DNA of 7,903 nt from Chitinophaga pinensis (GTDB lineage Bacteria; Bacteroidota; Bacteroidia; M30B66), in contig CALQJV010000044.1 in NCBI GenBank assembly GCA_943330985.1, forward strand, positions 1 to 7,903, in the 5' to 3' direction. Numbering within the stretch: the first letter of the stretch is position 1; every line of letters begins with the position of its first letter. The translations under genes and the position numbers were made by a program. The notes beneath the pieces were generated by a model. That model was not told the origin of the DNA and did not search any database. It saw only the letters and a program-made list of their open reading frames with translations. This document shows positions 1 to 6,749 of the stretch, piece by piece.

Positions 1-948
1 AATGCTGGTGCTTGGTCTGAACCTTTAAATGCTGGTCCAATGATTAATACTGCAGGTAGAGATATGATGCCTCAAATTGGCTTTAATGAAAAATTGTATT
101 TTTCTTCTGACGGTCACGCAGGTATGGGTGGTTTGGATGTATTTGTAACTTCTAAATCAGGTTCAACTTATAAACAACCTGAAAATATGAAGTCGCCAAT
201 TAATTCTTCAAGTGATGATTTCAGTTTCAATTTAAACAATGATGGGAAAACAGGTAATTTAACTTCTTCTCGTTCTGGTTCAGATCAACTTTTTGAAGTT
301 ATTTACAAGGATCCAATTATCCCTGCTGAAATTTGTGTTCAAGATAAAATTACGAAAGAACCATTTGTTGGATGTACAGTTTATGCTACGAACAAAGAAA
401 CAGGTGAAGTGGATAGCGCCACTACAAATAGTCGTGGTGTTGTTAATTTCCGTTTTAAAGGTGGTTTTAACTTTACTGTAAATGCTCGCTACAACCAAAC
501 GCTAACGAATTCAATTGAGCTAAGTACAATTGATCGGAAATGTTCTGATTTAATTATTTCTTGTAAGGAAAATAAATTTATCGAACTTGAAAAAACTGTT
601 GGTCCTCGTGCTCTTGATATATACTACGATTATAATAAAGCAAATATTCGTCCCGACGCAGCTCTTGAACTTGATAAATTAGTTAAGTTATTGACAGATA
701 ATCCTCAATACAAAATTGAGTTTGGTTCTCATACAGATTGCCGCGGTGATGATAAATACAACCAACGCTTATCTGAAGCGCGTGCAAAATCGGTATTGAA
801 ATATTGTACTCTTCGTGATATAAATGCTAAACGTTTAACTTACAAAGGATATGGTGAAAGCCAACCAAAAGTGAATTGCGATTGCCCTTCATGTTCTGAT
901 GAACAACATCAATTAAATCGTCGTACCGAATTCAAGATTATTGAATAA
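1..948 (+). CDS. PD40/OmpA-family peptidoglycan-anchoring protein, PorE-like (5' end missing)
   Basis: The frame is open from the first base, so this is the last 315 residues of a longer protein; fragment residue 1 is the codon at base 1. Residues about 5-52 form a PD40 propeller blade, with the typical INTAGRD, LYFSSDG and GGLDVF motifs. A second, weaker blade follows to about 103. Residues about 110-190 look like a carboxypeptidase-regulatory-type beta-sandwich. Residues 204-315 are an OmpA C-terminal domain. Asp246 (in HTD) and Arg261 (in LSEARA) are 15 apart, the same spacing as the diaminopimelate-binding Asp271/Arg286 pair of Acinetobacter OmpA, and the domain ends with NRRTEF. The order propeller, regulatory domain, OmpA-C matches PorE, the Porphyromonas T9SS protein that ties the machine to peptidoglycan. 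Many Bacteroidota carry several such paralogues, so a T9SS role is inference. The TPR and lipoprotein N-terminus expected for PorE would lie outside the window. Confidence 0.9.
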   Translation, partial: NAGAWSEPLNAGPMINTAGRDMMPQIGFNEKLYFSSDGHAGMGGLDVFVTSKSGSTYKQPENMKSPINSSSDDFSFNLNNDGKTGNLTSSRSGSDQLFEVIYKDPIIPAEICVQDKITKEPFVGCTVYATNKETGEVDSATTNSRGVVNFRFKGGFNFTVNARYNQTLTNSIELSTIDRKCSDLIISCKENKFIELEKTVGPRALDIYYDYNKANIRPDAALELDKLVKLLTDNPQYKIEFGSHTDCRGDDKYNQRLSEARAKSVLKYCTLRDINAKRLTYKGYGESQPKVNCDCPSCSDEQHQLNRRTEFKIIE

Positions 949-975
949 CCGTTTTTAAACGTATATAAATGTTTC

Positions 976-1009
976 AAAAGCCATGCAATTGCGTGGCTTT
1001 TTGCTTTTT
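976..1009 (+). terminator. Intrinsic terminator of the OmpA-family gene
   Basis: Bases 976-986 pair with 991-1001 as an 11-bp stem (AAAAGCCATGC with GCGTGGCTTTT) containing one T-G wobble. The loop is AATT (987-990). The T-rich tail TGCTTTTT runs to 1009. It sits 27 bases after the stop codon and only 6 bases before the likely comEC start, so it separates the two genes transcriptionally. Confidence 0.82.
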
Positions 1010-1016
1010 AGCAAAA
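999..1016 (+). promoter_or_regulatory. Second hairpin touching the comEC start codon
   Basis: TTTTGCT (999-1005) is the exact reverse complement of AGCAAAA (1010-1016), giving a 7-bp stem with a TTTT loop. The last paired base is the A of the comEC ATG. It overlaps the terminator stem by three bases, so the full forms of both cannot exist together. A role in limiting comEC translation on read-through transcripts is inference. The stem is short, with only two G-C pairs. Confidence 0.3.
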
Positions 1017-3124
1017 TGAAACTTTTGTCTTTTTTTAGTTGGTCTATACAACCATTTTCACGCTTAGCCATTTTTTTCGCTTCGGGGTGCTTGCTTTCAA
1101 AGGCGCTTACATTCTCAACTCTTAATTTAATAATTCTATCCTGTATCGGGATTTTATTATTTGCCTTTTTTACTTATTTATATTTCAAAACGCCTCTCAT
1201 ATTAAAGCAAATCATTTTTGCTTTAAGAGGGTTTTTCATCTGGGTTATTTTTCTTTCCGCAGGTTTGTTAAATGGCATTATTTCTCAGAATTTAATTCCT
1301 AGTCAACTAGATTCCTTCATTGGAAAGAACCTAGTTTTAATAATTCAAATTGAATCAGAACCTCGAATTAAATCGGGTAACTTAACTATCGATTGTAAAA
1401 TCCTTCAAATTCTATATGATTCAAAATACTATTCATTGGATTCTAAAATCCGAGTTCAAATAATAGACGGCTCTCCTGAAGCATTCAAATTTGCCCAACG
1501 CAAATTAATCTGCGGTAAATTGTATTATCCCAATCCTTCATCGATGCCAGGTGAATTTGATTATGTTTCATTTCTTAAGTCCAAAGGAATCTCGTCAATT
1601 ATTCGTGTCGATTCATCGCACATAATTAATATTTCGGGTGAAGAATTTTCTTTTCAACGAATTGCATTTAATTGGAGATCCTCCATTCTAAAACGTTTTC
1701 ATGACGATGTTTTAAAACCCGATGAAAAACAAGTTGCCTCCGCCTTATTATTGGGTGATCGATCAGAGATGAATTCTGAATTATTGAAAGAGTATTCTTC
1801 TGGAGGGATCATTCATATTTTGGCTGTTTCGGGTTTACATGTTGGTCTAATTTATCAGCTATGCATTTGGATTTTCAAGTATTTCAAGTTTCTCAAAAGG
1901 AAACGTATTGATATGCTTTTAATAATCACTATTCTTTGGGTTTATGCTTCAATGACTGGTTTGTCGCCTTCTGTAAATAGAGCAGTGTGTATGTTTACAT
2001 TATTCTCATTCGCTGATTTTTTAAATAGAAAGGTATCTCCATTTAATATTTTATCTAGTGCTGCTTTCATACTACTTCTCATAAAACCCGATGCCATTTT
2101 TGATATGGGTTTCCAGCTTTCGTTTGCTGCAGTATGGGGAATATTAAGCGCACGCCCCATTTTAGATCTTATCAAAGGTTTAGGCAGAAAATCCGCTACG
2201 TTTATATTAACACCTATTATTATTTCAATCCTAGCCCAAATAGCAACTGCACCTTTTTCTTTATTCGCTTTTGGCACTTTCCCAACCTGGTTTTTACCTG
2301 CAAATCTTATTGCGGTTCCACTTTCAACGATTTTAACGTATTTAGGTATTGCAGCTTTGATGTTTTCTGATATTCCATATTTAGGGAATTGGCTAATGAT
2401 TTTCTTTTCATTGGGAATTCGATCACTTAATAATTGGGCTCAATTTATAAGCACATTGCCTTATGCACAATTAAGTAATTTGAAAATTGGCATTTTCGAA
2501 TTAATGTGTTATTCAATTTCGGTGTTCTTACTATTTTATTTTTTCAAAAAACGAACTGGCAAATTGTATTTACTTTTTTTATGCTCACTATTTGTAGGTG
2601 TTTCATCTGAATTCTTCAAATCAATAAGAAACACGAAACCTAAAGAATCGCTTGTTTTTAGTTCCGATAACTCCTTGCATTTCCATTCGTATTCCAATTC
2701 AATCGACCATCATTATGTATTGTTTTCCAATGCTCCAACTATATCATCGTTTCCTGATTTTGAAAAACTAGTTCCCCCATCATTTATTCAAACTAAACTG
2801 GTTTCCTTGCATCCTGTTTATGTGAATAAATATCTGAATAGATCCCACAGTAGTGTTTTCTTTTTTAACGGATACAAATTACTGCATGTTGATTTTAGCA
2901 AACCAGTTAAAGTTTTATCTCACAAACAAATGGTAATTGTATTAAACTCGAATATTGAAACGTTGAAATATTTGGAGAAACATAAGATGAACTTGAGATG
3001 CATTATTCCAGTTCCATGGTTATATGCGAAACATAAAATTCGTATAAGGAATTTCGCTTCAAAATGTGCAATCGAATTTTATGACCCAGAAAAAAGTGGT
3101 TGGAGAAATTTTCTATCTTATTAG
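1016..3124 (+). CDS. comEC: ComEC/Rec2 family DNA-uptake channel
   Basis: A 702-residue inner-membrane protein that in competent bacteria passes single-stranded DNA into the cytoplasm. Three hydrophobic N-terminal segments (to about residue 95) lead into a DUF4131/OB-like extracytoplasmic region. It contains Cys127 and Cys166, 39 apart, resembling the Cys131-Cys172 disulfide of Bacillus subtilis ComEC. The Competence domain then shows LLLGDR (244-249), HILAVSGLHVG (267-277), the DMGFQLSFAAVWGI segment, and a TAPFSLFAFG...PANLIAVPLS segment, all hallmarks of the family. The C-terminal part, about 537-702, is soluble. It is where many ComEC proteins carry a metallo-beta-lactamase domain, but no HxHxDH motif is present. 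I chose the ATG at 1016 because an in-frame ATG at 983 lies inside the terminator hairpin. No other competence gene is in view, and no clear promoter lies between the OmpA gene and this one. Confidence 0.93.
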   Translation: MKLLSFFSWSIQPFSRLAIFFASGCLLSKALTFSTLNLIILSCIGILLFAFFTYLYFKTPLILKQIIFALRGFFIWVIFLSAGLLNGIISQNLIPSQLDSFIGKNLVLIIQIESEPRIKSGNLTIDCKILQILYDSKYYSLDSKIRVQIIDGSPEAFKFAQRKLICGKLYYPNPSSMPGEFDYVSFLKSKGISSIIRVDSSHIINISGEEFSFQRIAFNWRSSILKRFHDDVLKPDEKQVASALLLGDRSEMNSELLKEYSSGGIIHILAVSGLHVGLIYQLCIWIFKYFKFLKRKRIDMLLIITILWVYASMTGLSPSVNRAVCMFTLFSFADFLNRKVSPFNILSSAAFILLLIKPDAIFDMGFQLSFAAVWGILSARPILDLIKGLGRKSATFILTPIIISILAQIATAPFSLFAFGTFPTWFLPANLIAVPLSTILTYLGIAALMFSDIPYLGNWLMIFFSLGIRSLNNWAQFISTLPYAQLSNLKIGIFELMCYSISVFLLFYFFKKRTGKLYLLFLCSLFVGVSSEFFKSIRNTKPKESLVFSSDNSLHFHSYSNSIDHHYVLFSNAPTISSFPDFEKLVPPSFIQTKLVSLHPVYVNKYLNRSHSSVFFFNGYKLLHVDFSKPVKVLSHKQMVIVLNSNIETLKYLEKHKMNLRCIIPVPWLYAKHKIRIRNFASKCAIEFYDPEKSGWRNFLSY

Positions 3125-3160
3125 TAATGATTTTTTGCCGAGACTTCCTTTTTTTTGTTT

Positions 3161-3191
3161 TTGATATTAACCAAACTATCGTTTACTTTTG
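3161..3191 (+). promoter_or_regulatory. Bacteroidota-type promoter for the M43 protease gene
   Basis: TTG at 3161-3163 (within TTTTTG), a 20-base spacer and TACTTTTG at 3184-3191 match the Bacteroidota housekeeping consensus TTG / TAnnTTTG at a normal spacing. Transcription would start near 3197, leaving a leader of about 105 bases before the ATG at 3302. A weaker alternative with a TACGTTTT box at 3262-3269 lies nearer the gene. I see no ribosome-binding site, as is usual in this phylum, and no clear comEC terminator in the 177-base gap. Confidence 0.55.
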
Positions 3192-3301
3192 GAAACAAAT
3201 CAAGAATTGGAAAAAAATCTGAATGAATAGAAGCAATCTGACGATTATTTCCTTAACCTTGTACGTTTTTTAAGCAAGATAATAATTAAGAATATCATCA
3301 A

Positions 3302-5866
3302 ATGAAAAGAATTACTCTGATTTTCATAGCGTTAAGTGTTTCCATTTTCACTAAAAATGTGAGCGCTCAATCTAAACAAATTCCCAATAAATGCTCTACA
3401 GTAGAAGTTACTGAGCAGGAAATGCAAAAACATCCTGAGCTTAAATCCGAGCGCTCTAAATATGAAAAAAGTGTTCAGGAGTATCTTTTAAATAATCCAT
3501 CTTCGCATAAATCTGGTAATAAGCGGATTATACCAGTTGTATTTCACGTTATTCATGAATGTGGTCCTGAAAATATTTCAAGAACCCAAATTCTAGATCA
3601 AATTCGTGTAATGAATGAAGATTTCTCTTTGACAAACCCTAATTTCTCTCAAACTCCTGAAGCATTTGTTCCACTTGGTGCTAATTGCCAAATTGAGTTT
3701 CGTATAGCTACCAAAGACGATTTAGGAAATTGTACGGATGGAATTGTTCGTGTATATTCTCCTAAAACCAATGAAGCGTCTAATGATAATGGAGTGAAAT
3801 CCGTATCTCATTGGAACTCATATAAGTATTTAAATGTTTGGGTAGTTAAATCCATTGGAGCTCTTGATGGAGTTGGTGGGGAAGTTTTGGGTTATGCTCA
3901 ATTTCCAATGGGTGGTTTATTATCTACAGACGGTGTTGTAATCCGTCATGATTGTATTGGAAGTATTGGTACTGCTGCTTCTGGAAGTTTCGGTCCACGC
4001 TTAGGTCGCACGGTTACTCACGAAGTTGGTCATTGGCTTGGTCTTCGTCATATTTGGGGAGATGCTGATTGTGGTAGTGATGGTGTTGATACAACTCCTA
4101 TTGCATTCGGTCCTAATTATGGAATTTGCTGGAATGATTATCCATATAACTTAACTTCATGCGGCCGAGATTCTTTAGATACTTCTGGTGAGATGTTCAA
4201 TAATTACATGGATTATTCAGACGATCAGTGTATGAGCATGTTTACTAAAGGGAGGTACATATTAGATACTAATTACCTTGATACAACATACACCACTCAA
4301 ATTTCATACGATACCATTTTCGCCGATTCAATTGATGTTGATACAATAACGAATATTGTAAATCAATACGATACAACCTATGTTGATTCAATTGCAATAG
4401 ATACATTCACAGTTGATTCAGTTGTTGTTGATTCAGTATTTAGCTCCGTTGATTCGTCTCTATTGTATGTTACTCAAATTATTTATCCTGTCGATTCCAT
4501 AGCAACAAATACGTATCAAGTAATTGATTCCATTATTACGACTTCAACATCTGTAGAAACTTACGTTAATAATACGATAACGTATATTGATGTTATAAAT
4601 GAAGTTCCAATATCAGTAATTGATAATATTACTTATGAATTGGATTCGGCTTCTTACAAAACAGGTCAATTAGATGTAATTAACGCAACCTTGGCTTCAT
4701 TTAGAAGTTATTTAGTTTCACAAGAAAATTTAATTGCAACTGGAACAACAGACGAGGATGTTAATAATCCAATTATCTGTTCTCCAATTGCTAATTTCTG
4801 CGAAAACAGAAGAATGGCATGTGCTGCTGCTTCTGTTTCATTTACTGATGCTTCATACAATGCTCAAACATATACCCGTGCTTGGGAATTTGAAGGGGGG
4901 GCTCCTGCAACATCAAGTACCGCTACTCAATCGGTTACCTATGCTAATCCTGGAGTATTCAATGTGAAGTTAACTTCTTCAAATGCTCAAGGTGCTAATT
5001 CACTCGATAAAAATGATCATATAACGATTAGTGGTTCTACTGCTGAATTTGCATCGGGCCCTTTCTGGGATAAATTAGATAATCAAGATGACTTCAATCG
5101 TTGGATTACATTCAATAATGATGAATCATTTTCAGAAGAGACTGTTAAATGGGAATTTAGTCCAAATACTGGTTATGGAAATTGGGGAAGTTGTGTCAAA
5201 ATTCGCAACCTTTTCAATACACCTTCCGAATCGGATGATTTAATCTCCCCTTCGTATAACATAAGCAGTGTTACTAATCCTTCAATGACATTTAGACTTT
5301 CGGGAGCCGAAGCTGGCGGTACTGCAGATGATAAATTGAATATTTACACTTCTGTTAATTGTGGTCAAACTTGGGTACTACGTAAAACGTTTGCTGGAGC
5401 GGAATTAATAACTGCTGGCCTCTATACTTCGGAGTTCGTTCCTAACAATCCGAACCAATGGCAAACATATGCTTTAGGCCTTGCTAGTATTTCATCTCAA
5501 ACAAATGTTCGTTTCCGTTTTGAATTAGTTGCTGGTCCTAATGGAAGTAATAATATTTATTTGGATGATTTAAATATTGGTAGTGGTTTAGGTTTCGAAA
5601 ATGTAGCCGATTACATTGGTTTGAGTGTTTACCCAAATCCTTCAAATGGATCCACTAAGGTTGAGTTTACAACCCATAAACAAGCTAAAGTTAAAATTCA
5701 GTTATTGAATGTATTAGGGCAGCCTGTTTTAGCTCCTTATTCTGCGCAAGTACTTCCTGGTAATCAGAACTTTAACATCGATATGACTACATTTGCATCA
5801 GGTATTTATACGGTTCAATTGCAAATTGATTCTGATGTGTATTACACTAAAGTGATTAAAAACTAA
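3302..5866 (+). CDS. Secreted M43 (pappalysin-type) zinc metalloprotease with PKD and T9SS sorting domains
   Basis: An 854-residue exported protease. A signal peptide ends at Ala22 (NVSA), leaving Gln23 as the new N-terminus. The catalytic domain has the extended zinc motif HEVGHWLGLRH at 240-250 (ligands His240, His244, His250; base Glu241), then WGD. The Met-turn is at Met303 (NYMDYSDD), followed by CMSMFTKG, the standard M43 ending. There the domain is interrupted by residues 318-455 (listed separately) and resumes as QLDVINATLASFRSYLVS. After Cys493 comes a PKD domain (about 500-577; WEFEGGAP, VTYANPGVFNVKL). A jelly-roll/MAM-like domain spans about 580-765 (CGQTW, NNIYLDDLNIG). The type A T9SS sorting domain is 773-854 (VYPNPSNG, GIYTVQL, final KVIKN). 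The protein should cross the outer membrane by T9SS and be attached to the surface or released. It is monocistronic by its own promoter and terminator. Its substrate is unknown. Confidence 0.93.
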   Translation: MKRITLIFIALSVSIFTKNVSAQSKQIPNKCSTVEVTEQEMQKHPELKSERSKYEKSVQEYLLNNPSSHKSGNKRIIPVVFHVIHECGPENISRTQILDQIRVMNEDFSLTNPNFSQTPEAFVPLGANCQIEFRIATKDDLGNCTDGIVRVYSPKTNEASNDNGVKSVSHWNSYKYLNVWVVKSIGALDGVGGEVLGYAQFPMGGLLSTDGVVIRHDCIGSIGTAASGSFGPRLGRTVTHEVGHWLGLRHIWGDADCGSDGVDTTPIAFGPNYGICWNDYPYNLTSCGRDSLDTSGEMFNNYMDYSDDQCMSMFTKGRYILDTNYLDTTYTTQISYDTIFADSIDVDTITNIVNQYDTTYVDSIAIDTFTVDSVVVDSVFSSVDSSLLYVTQIIYPVDSIATNTYQVIDSIITTSTSVETYVNNTITYIDVINEVPISVIDNITYELDSASYKTGQLDVINATLASFRSYLVSQENLIATGTTDEDVNNPIICSPIANFCENRRMACAAASVSFTDASYNAQTYTRAWEFEGGAPATSSTATQSVTYANPGVFNVKLTSSNAQGANSLDKNDHITISGSTAEFASGPFWDKLDNQDDFNRWITFNNDESFSEETVKWEFSPNTGYGNWGSCVKIRNLFNTPSESDDLISPSYNISSVTNPSMTFRLSGAEAGGTADDKLNIYTSVNCGQTWVLRKTFAGAELITAGLYTSEFVPNNPNQWQTYALGLASISSQTNVRFRFELVAGPNGSNNIYLDDLNIGSGLGFENVADYIGLSVYPNPSNGSTKVEFTTHKQAKVKIQLLNVLGQPVLAPYSAQVLPGNQNFNIDMTTFASGIYTVQLQIDSDVYYTKVIKN
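4253..4666 (+). other. 138-residue Asp-Ser/Thr-rich segment nested in the M43 catalytic domain
   Basis: Encodes residues 318-455 of the protease. Removing it joins MFTKG directly to QLDVINATLASFR, which reads as an ordinary uninterrupted M43 C-terminal helix. Residues 319-452 contain no Lys, Arg, His, Gly, Cys, Trp or Met and are dominated by Asp, Ser, Thr, Val, Ile and Tyr. There are 14 Asp-Ser/Asp-Thr pairs. Eleven fit D-[S/T]-[A/I/L/V/M/T], the O-glycosylation sequon described in Bacteroides and related to the Asp-Ser/Asp-Thr sites of flavobacterial secreted proteins. The segment is bounded by similar codons (TKG before, KTG at its end). A glycosylated loop beside the active site is the favoured reading; a beta-rich spacer is the alternative. 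Confidence 0.75.
4382..4441 (+). repeat. Four 15-nt tandem units encoding [V/I]-D-[S/T]-x-x
   Basis: Bases 4382-4441 divide into four 15-base units encoding VDSIA, IDTFT, VDSVV and VDSVF. Units 1, 3 and 4 begin with the identical 9-mer GTTGATTCA, and units 3 and 4 share an exact 11-base direct repeat (GTTGATTCAGT at 4412 and 4427). A related GTTGATTCG follows at 4448, out of the 15-base register but in frame. The pattern points to growth by tandem duplication, followed by drift. Confidence 0.7.
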
Positions 5867-5880
5867 ATAGTATTTTTATT

Positions 5881-5923
5881 ATATAAACAAAAACCCCGCT
5901 GAAAGCGGGGTTTTTGTTTATAT
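5881..5923 (+). terminator. Strong, symmetric intrinsic terminator after the protease gene
   Basis: Bases 5881-5900 and 5904-5923 are perfect reverse complements, giving a 20-bp stem with a 3-base loop (GAA). The G+C core ACCCCGCT / AGCGGGGT is flanked by an A-tract on the left and a T-tract on the right, so it should stop transcription from either strand. It begins 15 bases after the protease stop codon and separates that gene from the outer-membrane protein gene. Confidence 0.93.
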
Positions 5924-5945
5924 GTGATTTCTTTTCGTAAATTCG
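5914..5945 (+). promoter_or_regulatory. Possible promoter for the outer-membrane barrel gene
   Basis: TTG at 5914-5916, a 21-base spacer and TAAATTCG at 5938-5945 match the Bacteroidota promoter pattern with one mismatch in the -7 box (TAnnTTTG). The -33 TTG falls inside the right arm of the preceding terminator. Start of transcription near 5951 would give a leader of about 13 bases. A promoter is expected here because the terminator isolates the gene, but this match is only moderate. Confidence 0.35.
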
Positions 5946-5963
5946 AATTTGATAAACAATCGT

Positions 5964-6749
5964 ATGATAAAACATTTTTTTATACTCCTTTCTTTTGTTG
6001 CAATAACAAATGCAAAAGCACAAGATATAATCATGCTCATTAAAGGTGGCAACATTCAAGCGAAAGTTCAGGAAATTAAATCCAAAGAAATTGTCTACAA
6101 GAAGTTTTCAAACGTTAATGGTCCCAATTATTATATCAACGTTGAAGATGTAGAGAAGATAAACTACGAAAGTGGAGCGGTTGATGTTTTTGAAGCCAAT
6201 CCGAATGCGGGAACACCATTTTCATACAATTCTCAAAAATCAGAATCTGTTTTTGGGAATAACATTATTAGTATCAATTTTAAAGATATTCTATTTCAAA
6301 ATATCACCTTTTCATACGAGAGATTTTTGGGTGAACAAAAGAAATTAGGACTTCGTGTTCCTTTAAACATCAGTCTAAATGGAGATAACTATAATGATTT
6401 CATTTTCAATAGTTATGATATCTTTTATTCTGGAGTTGATATAAACTATTACCCAACAGGACAGGGCGAAGCTCGTTTGTTTTTAGGTCCTGTATTACGA
6501 ACTGGCTATGCACGTGTTCGAAGTACAAATTACGATGCTTCTTTTATGAATGTGGATAATTCAATTTCTAATTCCGGATACTTTTCTTTTCTGCTTCAAA
6601 GTGGGGCTTTATTTACTCCCGTAAAAGAAATTATTATAAGTTCATCTTTCGGATTGGGAACAACTCGCTATTTTACAGCAGCACCAAACAATGGAAATTT
6701 AGCTCAGGTTACGTATACTTTCCATTTCTCCGTAGGATACCGTTTCTAA
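5964..6749 (+). CDS. Small outer-membrane beta-barrel protein of unknown function
   Basis: A 261-residue protein with a signal peptide, MIKHFFILLSFVAITNAKA, and Gln20 as the probable mature N-terminus. Residues about 20-75 form a short module (IKGGNIQAKVQEIKSKEIVYKKF, then NGPNYYI and KINYESGAVDVF) of a kind that recurs at the front of many uncharacterised Bacteroidota secreted proteins. From about residue 95 the sequence alternates polar and hydrophobic residues in strand-length blocks with many Tyr and Phe, and ends in GYRF. A C-terminal Phe is the usual BAM recognition signal for barrels. About eight strands seem possible, but the count is inferred. I chose the ATG at 5964 because it places the signal peptide at the N-terminus; an in-frame TTG at 5949 would add five residues with no benefit. 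No substrate or partner can be assigned. Confidence 0.82.
   Translation: MIKHFFILLSFVAITNAKAQDIIMLIKGGNIQAKVQEIKSKEIVYKKFSNVNGPNYYINVEDVEKINYESGAVDVFEANPNAGTPFSYNSQKSESVFGNNIISINFKDILFQNITFSYERFLGEQKKLGLRVPLNISLNGDNYNDFIFNSYDIFYSGVDINYYPTGQGEARLFLGPVLRTGYARVRSTNYDASFMNVDNSISNSGYFSFLLQSGALFTPVKEIIISSSFGLGTTRYFTAAPNNGNLAQVTYTFHFSVGYRF

Noticed and set aside
941..973. Possible comEC promoter using TTG at 941 and TAAATGTT at 966
   Set aside because: The -7 box departs from TAnnTTTG, and any transcript would still run through the terminator before comEC.
983..1018. Earlier in-frame ATG at 983 as the comEC start
   Set aside because: It lies within the terminator stem, and the 11 extra residues are encoded by the hairpin and its T-tail. 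The ATG at 1016 fits a normal ComEC N-terminus.
1942..2277. Minus-strand open frame of 111 codons inside comEC
   Set aside because: It is antisense to highly conserved ComEC membrane segments, and its translation shows no domain or signal. Treated as a shadow.
3238..3269. Alternative protease promoter, CTG ... TACGTTTT
   Set aside because: The -33 element is not TTG and the -7 box has one mismatch. The pair at 3161-3191 is a full match.
3125..3301. Small gene, RNA or riboswitch in the gap before the protease
   Set aside because: No convincing open frame, strong stem or known motif is visible. Only the promoter can be supported.
4253..4666. Insert in the protease as a transposon, intein or intron
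   Set aside because: It has no terminal inverted repeats, no intein splice residues and no endonuclease or RNA core, and it is in frame throughout. It is better read as an extra protein segment.
5949..5966. TTG at 5949 as the start of the barrel gene
   Set aside because: It would put five extra residues before a signal peptide that already begins well with the ATG at 5964, and it lies at or before the predicted transcription start.
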